Assembly: GCA_910577105.1 (NCBI GenBank)
Contig: CAJTMB010000028.1
Coordinates: 1 to 42,199, forward strand
Length of the DNA stretch: 42,199 nt
Reading direction: 5' to 3'
DNA from: an uncultured Lachnospiraceae bacterium
GTDB taxonomy: Bacteria; Bacillota; Clostridia; Lachnospirales; Lachnospiraceae
In this document: piece after piece, positions 1 to 7,215 of the stretch
Layout: the number at the start of each line of letters is the position of its first letter
How positions within the stretch are numbered: the stretch's first letter is position 1
Position numbers and translations under genes: made by a program
The notes under the pieces: model-generated
Seen by the model: only the letters and a program-made list of their open reading frames with translations
The model's database searches: none
Told to the model about the DNA's origin: nothing

Positions 1-64
1 AGGTGTTAAAGGATTATCTGCGGTCAGTGTAACATATGTTTGACAAACCTACAATCTTCCCCTC

Positions 65-106
65 AAAAAAAGCAGGCGGCCTCCCCCAAGCCCCTGCTCG
101 TTTTTT
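65..106 (-). terminator. Intrinsic terminator after the KTSC gene
   Basis: Read on the minus strand, an AGCAGG/CCTGCT stem closes over a G-rich loop and is followed by seven T. It lies directly beyond the stop of the KTSC-domain gene. The plus strand also ends in six T, so it could work in both directions. Confidence 0.7.
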
Positions 107-332
107 ACTCTGCTTCTATTCCTATTTGTCTAGCAGTGTAGTGCCCCAAAATATTAGTATGAAAAAAGGAAACTGCTGATTCTGTTTTTCTCCACTCATA
201 CCACACACATTCCGGCACATCATAAAACTGCCATACCTGCCCATCTGACAAGAATTCCAGTTCCAGCACTGCTCGCAGTGCATCATATCCTGCACTGGCT
301 ATTCCGGTCATGATTGTTTTGTATCTCTCCAC
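105..332 (-). CDS. KTSC-domain small protein
   Basis: A protein of about 75 residues. It matches the KTSC pattern from memory: a conserved 'GYD' segment, a hydrophobic strand 'LELEF', then 'VWQFYDVPE' and a terminal 'FFHTNILGHYTARQIG'. KTSC domains are small, often fused to or encoded near nucleic-acid-related proteins, and their biochemical role is not well defined. I chose the GTG start at 332 because AGGAGG (339-344) sits six bases upstream. The ATG at 338 directly abuts that ribosome site and is less likely. It lies downstream of the sigma-like gene on the same strand and is probably cotranscribed with it. A terminator follows the stop. Confidence 0.7.
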   Translation of the reverse strand: MERYKTIMTGIASAGYDALRAVLELEFLSDGQVWQFYDVPECVWYEWRKTESAVSFFHTNILGHYTARQIGIEAE

Positions 333-411
333 TGTCATCCTCCTCTCTCGTTTACTTCCATACTTTCTCCCCCACATGATTAATGTACCGAAAAAAAAAG
401 AATGTGACAAT

Positions 412-897
412 CTATTTTCCCATGCCGGAACGCATTTTTTTTCGAATCCTGCTCATTTTCACACGGAAATTTTCTTCCGATATTCCCAGCTGCATGGCAA
501 TCTCAGCCCCTTTGTATCCTTCCAGATAATATTTATAAATCAACTCCCTGTCTTTTTCAGACAATACTTCCTTTATCATAATCGCAAATTCCACACTCTC
601 ATAGCCACATCGGATGACCGATGTTAAATCAGCTTCCCTGACCAGTTCCAGGGATACTGTATGGTTATCCATCAGTCGTAACTGATTTTTCCGGATATAA
701 TATGCCGTTTTGTAGAGCCACCCTGTCGGATTAGGATGGTGGCGGAGTTTATCCCTGCAGCTGCATGCAATGCAATAATCCTCCTGGGCAATATCCTCTG
801 CTTCACTTTCTGAAACCCCCATCTTTCTGATATACTTATACAGCGCAGCATAAGTATTATCATAAAACTCCCGAAAAGCTTCTTCCCAACAATCCAT
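412..897 (-). CDS. ECF-like RNA polymerase sigma factor (sigma-70 family)
   Basis: About 161 residues. The N-terminal half holds a region-2 pattern ('FREFYDNTYAALYKYIRKMG', then 'EAEDIAQE', then 'PTGWLYKTAYY'). The C-terminal half holds a region-4 helix-turn-helix ('LSEKDRELIYKYYLEGYKGAEIAMQLGIS' region) and a basic tail. Sigma factors of this class direct RNA polymerase to a small set of promoters. The ATG at 897 was preferred because AGGAAG lies about nine bases upstream; an ATG at 960 has no ribosome site. The stretch after 'AQE' is unusually cysteine-rich (three Cys in six residues). No anti-sigma gene is adjacent. The next gene downstream encodes the KTSC protein. Confidence 0.78.
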   Translation of the reverse strand: MDCWEEAFREFYDNTYAALYKYIRKMGVSESEAEDIAQEDYCIACSCRDKLRHHPNPTGWLYKTAYYIRKNQLRLMDNHTVSLELVREADLTSVIRCGYESVEFAIMIKEVLSEKDRELIYKYYLEGYKGAEIAMQLGISEENFRVKMSRIRKKMRSGMGK

Positions 898-946
898 CTG
901 TCCGTATCTTCCTATTTCTTTCTTTTGCAAATGTACCCCTAAATGT

Positions 947-991
947 AAAAAACAAGTCATTTCTATGCATATTTTGCATTTCCATGACTTG
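947..991 (-). terminator. Intrinsic terminator after the XRE regulator
   Basis: Nested inverted repeats: CAAGTCAT (953-960) pairs with ATGACTTG (984-991), and an inner ATGCA/TGCAT pair extends the hairpin. On the minus strand the stem is followed by TTTTTT (947-952). It separates the XRE gene from the sigma-like gene. Confidence 0.75.
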
Positions 992-1007
992 CAGCACTGA
1001 CCCCTGT

Positions 1008-1340
1008 TTATTTCGTAATATACGCCGCTATATACTCAAGACACCGTCTGAACAGCCTGTCTCTTTCATCTTTTGTACAATTGGCCAGATATCTGTCCAA
1101 ATCAAATTCTTCCATCTTCTTGCCCACAATCAAAAAAGTCGGGTCTACATTCAGCCTATCGTGTAAAATCCTGACTTTTTCCAACGTAAGACCTGTGTTT
1201 CCGCTTTCCAGCTTGCGATAGTGGTCATCGGTAATGTCCAGAATTTCAGCCATTCCTGCCTGTGACTTTCCAAGATTTAACCTTATTTCCCTCAACCGGT
1301 CACCAATTTCTATATTACTGTACTTTTTCGCCCTGCCCAT
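1008..1340 (-). CDS. XRE-family helix-turn-helix regulator
   Basis: About 110 residues with an N-terminal HTH_3 fold: 'IGDRLREIRLNLGKSQAGMAEILDI' followed by 'YRKLESGNTG'. The C-terminal 45 residues ('FDLDRYLANCTKDERDRLF...') form an acidic helical tail of unknown role. The start is ATG 1340 with GGGAGAGG just upstream; a TTG at 1361 would swallow the ribosome site. XRE proteins bind palindromic operators, usually near their own gene. It is bounded by terminators on both sides, so it is probably monocistronic. Confidence 0.82.
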   Translation of the reverse strand: MGRAKKYSNIEIGDRLREIRLNLGKSQAGMAEILDITDDHYRKLESGNTGLTLEKVRILHDRLNVDPTFLIVGKKMEEFDLDRYLANCTKDERDRLFRRCLEYIAAYITK

Positions 1341-1382
1341 AATGGTATCGACCTCTCCCAATTTTCTTTATCATACCAACAT

Positions 1383-1437
1383 AAAAAAGGGTCCAATAGC
1401 GCATGAGGTAACCATATTTCATGCACATTGTACCCTT
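1383..1437 (-). terminator. Long-stem intrinsic terminator after the Rrf2-type gene
   Basis: An imperfect stem of roughly 19 pairs (AAGGGT...ACCCTT outside, CAAT/ATTG and GCATGA/TCATGC inside) has a loop containing GGTTACC. On the minus strand it is followed by TTTTTT. It lies between the Rrf2-type gene and the XRE gene, so it may also act as an XRE leader element. Confidence 0.7.
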
Positions 1438-1477
1438 ATTACTATGTTCAGGAACTCTAAAAAAATACTTTTACTTC

Positions 1478-1912
1478 TTAAATCAAATCACTTTTTGCAC
1501 TTTCTTTCTGCCAATCCACCAAATCTGCCAGAGTCACGGTATCCAGCACACCCTTTATGGCATCATCCAGTTTCTTCCAAAGCATATGCGTTGCACATTC
1601 TTCTCTTCTTCCGCAGTAGTTCTCTTCCTCTTCCAAACAGGCCACCGGCGAAAGGTTTCCCTCCGTAAGCCTCAGTATCATCCCTACCGTGCATTCTTCC
1701 GGTTCTTTCATCAAAGTATATCCCCCCTGAGGGCCTCTGGAGCTTTTGACATATCCTGCCTTATTCAGAGAAGAAATAATCTGCTCCAGATACTTGTCCG
1801 AAATATTCTGTCTGGATGCTATATCCCTGATGCTGACAGGCCTGCCGTTATTATGCGTAGCCAAATCCACCATCAGCCTGAGTGCATACCTGCCTTTCGT
1901 TGAAATCTTCAT
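1478..1912 (-). CDS. Rrf2/IscR-family transcriptional regulator
   Basis: 144 residues beginning 'MKISTKGRYALRLMVDLA', the hallmark Rrf2 N terminus. It is followed by the winged-helix recognition segment ('ISDKYLEQIISSLNKAGYVKSSRGPQGGY'). Cysteines at 92, 100 and 106 sit where IscR holds its Fe-S cluster (92, 98, 104 in E. coli), so cluster binding is plausible, though the first spacing is two residues longer. Family members regulate Fe-S assembly, cysteine metabolism or nitrosative stress. The start has AAGGAAGGG about five bases upstream. A strong promoter lies at 1952-1980. No isc/suf/cys genes are adjacent, so the target is unknown. It is divergent from the phosphate module. Confidence 0.88.
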   Translation of the reverse strand: MKISTKGRYALRLMVDLATHNNGRPVSIRDIASRQNISDKYLEQIISSLNKAGYVKSSRGPQGGYTLMKEPEECTVGMILRLTEGNLSPVACLEEEENYCGRREECATHMLWKKLDDAIKGVLDTVTLADLVDWQKESAKSDLI

Positions 1913-1951
1913 AGTATCCCTTCCTTGAAAATACATTGGTTTTATGAAGCT

Positions 1952-1980
1952 ATCGTATCGGGCAAAGCCGTATTTGTCAA
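1952..1980 (-). promoter_or_regulatory. Sigma-A promoter of the Rrf2-type gene
   Basis: On the minus strand TTGACA (1975-1980) and TACGAT (1952-1957) are separated by exactly 17 bases. The predicted leader is about 33 bases. Apart from this promoter and the divergent one at 2157-2185, the 331-base gap 1913-2243 holds nothing I can recognise. Confidence 0.7.
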
Positions 1981-2156
1981 CCGGCTTTTTATCTTTAATC
2001 TTTCCCCCGGCATTTCCGGCCGTCTCCCACTGTTCCAAAATCTGTTTTCCATGCGCTCTTCCTGATGTTGATATTCAAGACTGTTACGGAAAGTTCCAAT
2101 TCCTTCCCTTCCGTATAGCAAGCAGTATTTTGGGGTTTCCAATTCTTTGAAAATCG

Positions 2157-2185
2157 ATGACAGACCTTCCCTTTTATGATAAAAT
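2157..2185 (+). promoter_or_regulatory. Putative sigma-A promoter of the phosphate module
   Basis: ATGACA (2157-2162), a 17-base spacer, and TAAAAT (2180-2185). Each box is one mismatch from consensus. It lies about 60 bases before the response-regulator start. No clear Pho-box repeat was identified by eye. Confidence 0.45.
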
Positions 2186-2243
2186 TTTTACGGATATTTT
2201 TTGTTTCCGGTATATAAATACTTAAAGAAGGAAAGGATTCCAT

Positions 2244-2930
2244 ATGATTTTCTGTGTAGAAGACGACCATGCAATCTGCGATTTGATGATATATGCCCTG
2301 CAGTCTGCCGGATTTGAAGCAATAGGCGTTCCTGACGGGTTGTCCCTTTTTTCCATTCTGGAAAAGGAAATGCCGGAGTTAATCCTGCTTGACATCATGC
2401 TGCCCGGAGAGGACGGCATCACTATACTGAAAAAGCTTAAGCGCAATACTTCCACAGCCAATATCCCGATAATTATGGCTACCGCCAAAGGAACGGAGTA
2501 TGACCGTGTTATCGGACTTGACCTCGGTGCGGATGATTATCTCACAAAACCTTTCGGCATGATGGAAATGATTTCACGGGTAAAAGCGGTTCTTCGGCGG
2601 ACCCGTCCCAGAGAAAATGCACATTTACTCCGTGCCGGAAATCTGGAAATCAATACCGGCGAACATATTGTTTCCGTTAATGGAAAACGTATTTTTCTCA
2701 CTTTAAAAGAATATGAACTGCTCAGACTGTTTATGGACAACCCGGGAAAAGTATTTACACGAGAACAAATTTTGCGGCAAGTCTGGGGATTAGATTATAC
2801 GGGAGAAACACGCACCGTTGATGTACATATCGGTACCATGCGTTCCAAGCTTGGCGCCTGCGGGGATTACATTGAAACCGTCCGCGGCGTCGGATACCGC
2901 ATGGAAGCCAAAGACATATTGATTTTATAA
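2244..2930 (+). CDS. OmpR/PhoB-family response regulator
   Basis: 228 residues. The receiver domain (about 1-120) has acidic residues D7/D8, phospho-acceptor D50 ('LILLDIMLPG'), T80 and K102 ('LTKPF'). The winged-helix DNA-binding domain (about 128-224) contains 'LTLKEYELLRLF' and ends 'IETVRGVGYRM'. It is probably phosphorylated by the kinase encoded four bases downstream. The Na/Pi transporter gene that follows suggests a PhoB/PhoP-like role in phosphate response; this is inference from context. The start has AAGGAAAGG seven bases upstream. Confidence 0.9.
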   Translation: MIFCVEDDHAICDLMIYALQSAGFEAIGVPDGLSLFSILEKEMPELILLDIMLPGEDGITILKKLKRNTSTANIPIIMATAKGTEYDRVIGLDLGADDYLTKPFGMMEMISRVKAVLRRTRPRENAHLLRAGNLEINTGEHIVSVNGKRIFLTLKEYELLRLFMDNPGKVFTREQILRQVWGLDYTGETRTVDVHIGTMRSKLGACGDYIETVRGVGYRMEAKDILIL

Positions 2931-2943
2931 AAGGATGGATTCT

Positions 2944-4611
2944 ATGTTAAAACGCATTTTTCGTTCTATCTGCCTCGTGGCGCTCTGTGTTTTCCTTGCC
3001 TCGGTAACATTATTTATGGGTGTGCTTTACGAACATTTTACAGGTGTACAGCGCCGCCAGCTAAGGATACAGACAAACCTTGCCGCACAGGGCGTTTCCC
3101 TTGAAGGCATCCGGTACTTTGATGGACTAAGTACGGAGGATTACCGCATTACCTGGATTAGCGACGGGGGAACTGTTCTCTTTGACAGCAAATCCGATAT
3201 TTCGGAAATGGAAAATCATCTGGAGCGGGAAGAAATCAAACAGGCTTTTTCCAAAGGCACCGGTGAAAGCACAAGAATCTCCGCAACCTTGCTGGAGCGT
3301 TCCATATATTGTGCCAGACGTTTACCCGACGGTACAGTCCTGCGGCTTTCGGTTGCCCAATATACCATGCTGACATTGATTCTCGGAATGCTTCAGCCAA
3401 CCTGCATTATATTTATCGCCACACTAGCCCTTTCTTTTGCCCTTGCTTTCCGGTTATCACAAAAAATAGTAAAACCTCTCAATGAGTTAAACCTTGACAA
3501 ACCTTTTCAAAACGATGGATATGATGAGCTTGCCCCCCTGCTTCGCCGTATTGCCTCACAGCAGCGCCAGATTCAAGCGCAGGAAGAAACATTGCAGCAA
3601 AAGCAAAGTGAATTTGAGACTGTTACAACGGGAATGGCGGAAGGGCTGGTGCTTCTTAACGCCAAAAAAATCATCTTAAGCATGAATCCTGCCGCCATGC
3701 GGCTTTTTGATACGGATGCTTCCTGCATAGGCAGATATCTCCAGTCTGTTAACCGTAGCCTGGAATTACAAGAACTGCTCTGGAAAGCAGAAGTCGGAAA
3801 ACATGCCGGTATGTTACTGGAACTGAAAGGCGGCAGTTACCAGCTTGAGGCAAGCCCTGTCTTTTCGGACGGACTGGTTCTTGGTATTGTCCTACTTATG
3901 CTGGACGTAACGGAAAAAGAAAAAAATGAGCAGATGCGCCGCGAATTTACCGCAAATGTTTCCCATGAACTGAAAACGCCATTGCATACAATATCCGGAA
4001 GCGCCGAACTCATGGCAAACGGAATGGTAAAGAGTACAGATATACCCCAATTTTCCAACATGATTTACACCGAAGCACAACGCATGATTCGTCTGGTGGA
4101 TGATATTATCCGGCTATCCCGTCTTGATGAAGGCGCCGATGACATGAAACCCGAAAAAGTCAATCTCTACGAACTGGCTGATACCATCATACAATCCCTT
4201 TCGCAGGAAGCAAAAGCCTTGGGAATACGAATGGATTTATCCGGGGAAGTTGTTTCGGTTTACGGCATACGGCAGCTTCTTTCCGGCATCATCTACAACC
4301 TCTGCGACAATGCCATTAAATATAACCGCGAAAACGGCTCCGTTTCCGTAACCGTAAAAAAAGAAGAAGATGCCGTCCTCCTATCGGTTGCCGATACCGG
4401 CATCGGTATACCCGAAGAACATCAGGAACGTATTTTTGAAAGGTTTTACCGGGTTGACAAAAGCCACTCCAAAGAAATCGGGGGCACCGGCCTGGGACTT
4501 TCCATCGTCAAGCACGCTGCCAAACTGCATCATGCGGAAATCGAGGTAAAAAGCATCGTGGAATCCGGCACCACCGTCACAGTCCGCTTTACAAAAATTT
4601 TACAGGAATAA
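2944..4611 (+). CDS. PhoR-like membrane sensor histidine kinase
   Basis: 555 residues. Order of parts: TM1 (about 5-27), an extracytoplasmic sensor of roughly 110 residues, TM2 (about 143-168), a HAMP-like linker, a coiled segment, a PAS domain (about 220-320), HisKA with H341 in 'NVSHELKTPL', and an HATPase domain with N box 'NLCDNAIKYN', G1 'DTGIGIPEEH' and G2 'GGTGLGLS'. This is the PhoR/WalK layout. I start at ATG 2944 because AAGGA (2931-2935) lies eight bases upstream; the in-frame ATG at 2935 overlaps that site. It forms a two-component pair with the preceding regulator and is followed by a phosphate transporter gene. Confidence 0.9.
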   Translation: MLKRIFRSICLVALCVFLASVTLFMGVLYEHFTGVQRRQLRIQTNLAAQGVSLEGIRYFDGLSTEDYRITWISDGGTVLFDSKSDISEMENHLEREEIKQAFSKGTGESTRISATLLERSIYCARRLPDGTVLRLSVAQYTMLTLILGMLQPTCIIFIATLALSFALAFRLSQKIVKPLNELNLDKPFQNDGYDELAPLLRRIASQQRQIQAQEETLQQKQSEFETVTTGMAEGLVLLNAKKIILSMNPAAMRLFDTDASCIGRYLQSVNRSLELQELLWKAEVGKHAGMLLELKGGSYQLEASPVFSDGLVLGIVLLMLDVTEKEKNEQMRREFTANVSHELKTPLHTISGSAELMANGMVKSTDIPQFSNMIYTEAQRMIRLVDDIIRLSRLDEGADDMKPEKVNLYELADTIIQSLSQEAKALGIRMDLSGEVVSVYGIRQLLSGIIYNLCDNAIKYNRENGSVSVTVKKEEDAVLLSVADTGIGIPEEHQERIFERFYRVDKSHSKEIGGTGLGLSIVKHAAKLHHAEIEVKSIVESGTTVTVRFTKILQE

Positions 4612-4680
4612 GATAATAGATTTGATAAAGATTTGATAAAATAAACACCATAGAGAAAAAACGGAAAGGGCAGTATTACT

Positions 4681-6438
4681 ATGGATGTTTTTAATTTATT
4701 GACGCTTGTCGGCGGCTTGAGCCTGTTTTTGTTTGGCATGAATATCATGGGCCAGGCCCTGGAACGAAGGGCCGGTGACAAGCTTCGGGCGCTTCTTGGG
4801 AAGCTGACAACAAAGAAAGCGGCAGGACTGTTAACCGGAATGGGCATCACTGCGGTTATCCAAAGTTCTTCCGCCACTACCGTCATGGTGGTTGGATTTG
4901 TCAATTCAGGACTTATGACTTTGAAACAGGCTATCAATGTCATAATGGGAGCTAACATCGGCACCACCATAACCGCATGGATTTTAAGCCTTTCGGGCAT
5001 CGACAGCGGCAATATTTTTGTCAGGCTATTAAAGCCCTCTTCCTTCACGCCCCTTCTGGCGCTTTTGGGCATTGTTTTATATATGTTTACCAAAAACACT
5101 AAAAAACAGGATACCGGAATGATTCTGCTGGGCTTTACCACTTTGATGTTTGGCATGGAAAACATGTCCGGGGCAGTATCCGGCCTTAGCAATATTCCGC
5201 AGTTTCAAAACCTTTTTATCCTTTTCCGTAATCCCGTTGCCGGCGTTCTGGCAGGCGCTGTTTTGACGGCTGTTATCCAGTCCAGTTCGGCATCCGTGGG
5301 AATTTTACAGGCTTTAGCCGCAACCGGGCAAATTTCTTATGCTGCTGCGATTCCCATTATCATGGGACAAAATATCGGCACCTGTATCACTGCCATGATT
5401 TCTTCCGTGGGCGCCAACAAAAACGCAAAACGCGCCGCAATGGTACACTTGTCGTTCAATGTAATCGGTACAACGGTCTGGCTTACTGTTTTCTGGCTGT
5501 TAAAAATCATTTTAAAACCCATATTCCTTGACGCTTCCGTTACGCTGTTCGGCATCGCTTTGGCACATTCCGTCTTCAACATCCTGTGTACCTTGCTGAT
5601 GCTTCCCCTGTCCGGGGTTTTGGAAAAGCTGGTAAACCTCCTTGTTCCCGACGGAAAATTGCCGGAAGAAAATTCGGATTTGGATGAACGTTTACTTGCC
5701 ACCCCTCCGATTGCGCTGGAACGCTGCCACATGGTAGCTGCAAGAATGGCGGAAATATCTGTCAAAGCCTTAAAAGAAAGTATATCGGCGTTATACAGCT
5801 ATTCCTCCAAATCCGCTGAAGCCATTCGCAAAAAAGAGGAAAAAACAGATTACTATGAAGATATACTGGGAACCTACCTTGTCAAACTGAGCGGAAAACA
5901 GATGAGCGAGGCCGACAATGCAGAGGCAGCCAAACTGCTTAAAATCATCGGGGATTTTGAGAGAATATCCGACCATGCGGTAAACCTGCTGGAATCTGCG
6001 GAGGAAATGCAGGACAAAGGACTTGCATTTACTTCGGAAGCTGCTGCCGAATTGAAAGTCATTTCCTCCGCTGTAAGTGAAATTATGGATTTGTCACTGG
6101 ATGCTTTTTTGACGGACAACCAGACTGCCGCCTTTATGGTAGAACCGCTGGAGCAGGTCATTGACCTCTTGAAAGAGCAAATCCGCACACGCCACATACT
6201 CCGCCTGCAGCGGGGCGTATGTTCTATCGACGCCGGTTTTATCTGGTCCGACCTGCTTACCAATCTGGAGAGGACTGCCGACCACTGTTCCAATATTGCC
6301 GGATGCGTCATTGATATGATGCACAACAACATGAACCTTCATGAATCCCTGCGCAATTTCAGGAATGACAGCGAGGACTTCAAGCAGCAGTTTAAAACCT
6401 ACTCCGGTAAGTATAAGCTTACCACCCTAATTCCATAA
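4681..6438 (+). CDS. Na/Pi cotransporter family protein with C-terminal PhoU-like domain
   Basis: 585 residues. The membrane part (about 1-330) has the inverted repeat typical of the NptA/PNaS family, each half with a QSSS motif (Q61 'QSSSATT' and Q200 'QSSSAS') and a 'GxNIGT' motif. The C-terminal part (about 340-565) is a PhoU-like helical bundle with two ExxxD metal-type motifs ('DFERISDH' near 425, 'NLERTADH' near 528). The family moves phosphate with sodium; the PhoU domain is thought to regulate flux or signalling. It follows the PhoB/PhoR-like pair by about 70 bases. The last 20 bases overlap the convergent ABC ATPase gene. Confidence 0.9.
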   Translation: MDVFNLLTLVGGLSLFLFGMNIMGQALERRAGDKLRALLGKLTTKKAAGLLTGMGITAVIQSSSATTVMVVGFVNSGLMTLKQAINVIMGANIGTTITAWILSLSGIDSGNIFVRLLKPSSFTPLLALLGIVLYMFTKNTKKQDTGMILLGFTTLMFGMENMSGAVSGLSNIPQFQNLFILFRNPVAGVLAGAVLTAVIQSSSASVGILQALAATGQISYAAAIPIIMGQNIGTCITAMISSVGANKNAKRAAMVHLSFNVIGTTVWLTVFWLLKIILKPIFLDASVTLFGIALAHSVFNILCTLLMLPLSGVLEKLVNLLVPDGKLPEENSDLDERLLATPPIALERCHMVAARMAEISVKALKESISALYSYSSKSAEAIRKKEEKTDYYEDILGTYLVKLSGKQMSEADNAEAAKLLKIIGDFERISDHAVNLLESAEEMQDKGLAFTSEAAAELKVISSAVSEIMDLSLDAFLTDNQTAAFMVEPLEQVIDLLKEQIRTRHILRLQRGVCSIDAGFIWSDLLTNLERTADHCSNIAGCVIDMMHNNMNLHESLRNFRNDSEDFKQQFKTYSGKYKLTTLIP

Positions 6439-7180
6439 GCCAGTTATTCAAAAGCCTCTCCCTGTCTTTTTCCTGCATTTCTTCCGAGGGGCTTTTATAC
6501 TCTCCCTTTATATTGCCGTCTACAATATAAAGTACCCTGGAGCATTTTGCCGCCACCTTGGCATCATGTGTTACCATCATAATGGTGGTGCCTTCTTTAT
6601 TCAATTTTACCAGTTCCTCCATCACTTCGTTGGAAGCGGTTCTGTTCAGCGCACCTGTAGGCTCGTCGGCAAACAAAACCTTGGGTCTGTTAATCATGCT
6701 TCTGCAGATACACGCCCTTTGCAGCTGGCCGCCGGAAACTTCGTTGATATCATTGTCCGCCACTCCGATGATGCCAAGCTTACGCATCAATTCTTCGCCC
6801 CTCTTTGTTTTGTCTTTTCTGGATTCTTTCGTTTTTTTGCTTTCCACGGCAGGAAGCACGATATTGTCCAGAATGGTCAGGTGCTTCATCATATACATCT
6901 GCTGAAAAATAAAACCCATTTCATCCAGGCGTATCGCCGCAAGCTCATTACCGCTTATTTTTGTAATATCCCTGCCGTCAAACAGCACTCTTCCACCGGT
7001 GGCGCCGTCCATACCGGAAACCGTATAGAGAAGGGTGGATTTGCCTGAGCCGGAAGGTCCCATAATTGCCACCATCTCCCCTTTTTCCACAGTAAAATTT
7101 ACATTCTTTAATATATTATTCTGCCTCTTATTGACTACATACGTCTTGCAAAGGTCTTTTACTTCCAACATAACCGCCAT
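6419..7180 (-). CDS. ABC transporter ATP-binding protein (BceA/MacB-type)
   Basis: 253 residues. Walker A 'GPSGSGKST' (about 41-49), Q-loop 'FIFQQMYMM', signature 'VSGGQLQRA', Walker B 'VLFADEPTGAL' and H-loop 'MVTHD' are all intact. This class powers FtsX-type permeases, which act by mechanotransmission or peptide detoxification rather than classical uptake. GGAGG lies eight bases before the ATG. It is last in the order regulator, kinase, permease, ATPase. The C terminus overlaps the convergent Na/Pi gene by 20 bases and no terminator is visible. Confidence 0.9.
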   Translation of the reverse strand: MAVMLEVKDLCKTYVVNKRQNNILKNVNFTVEKGEMVAIMGPSGSGKSTLLYTVSGMDGATGGRVLFDGRDITKISGNELAAIRLDEMGFIFQQMYMMKHLTILDNIVLPAVESKKTKESRKDKTKRGEELMRKLGIIGVADNDINEVSGGQLQRACICRSMINRPKVLFADEPTGALNRTASNEVMEELVKLNKEGTTIMMVTHDAKVAAKCSRVLYIVDGNIKGEYKSPSEEMQEKDRERLLNNWLMELGW

Positions 7181-7215
7181 TTTCCATTCCTCCGATTTTT
7201 GATTCTCATTTTTCC

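Noticed and set aside
1913..2243. Possible small gene or riboswitch in the Rrf2-phosphate intergenic gap
   Set aside because: Open frames lack ribosome sites and no conserved RNA fold was recognised; only two divergent promoters are supported.
4530..5192. Long antisense open frame across the kinase end and Na/Pi transporter
   Set aside because: It lies opposite two well-supported genes, has no ribosome site and no recognisable domain. It is a composition effect.
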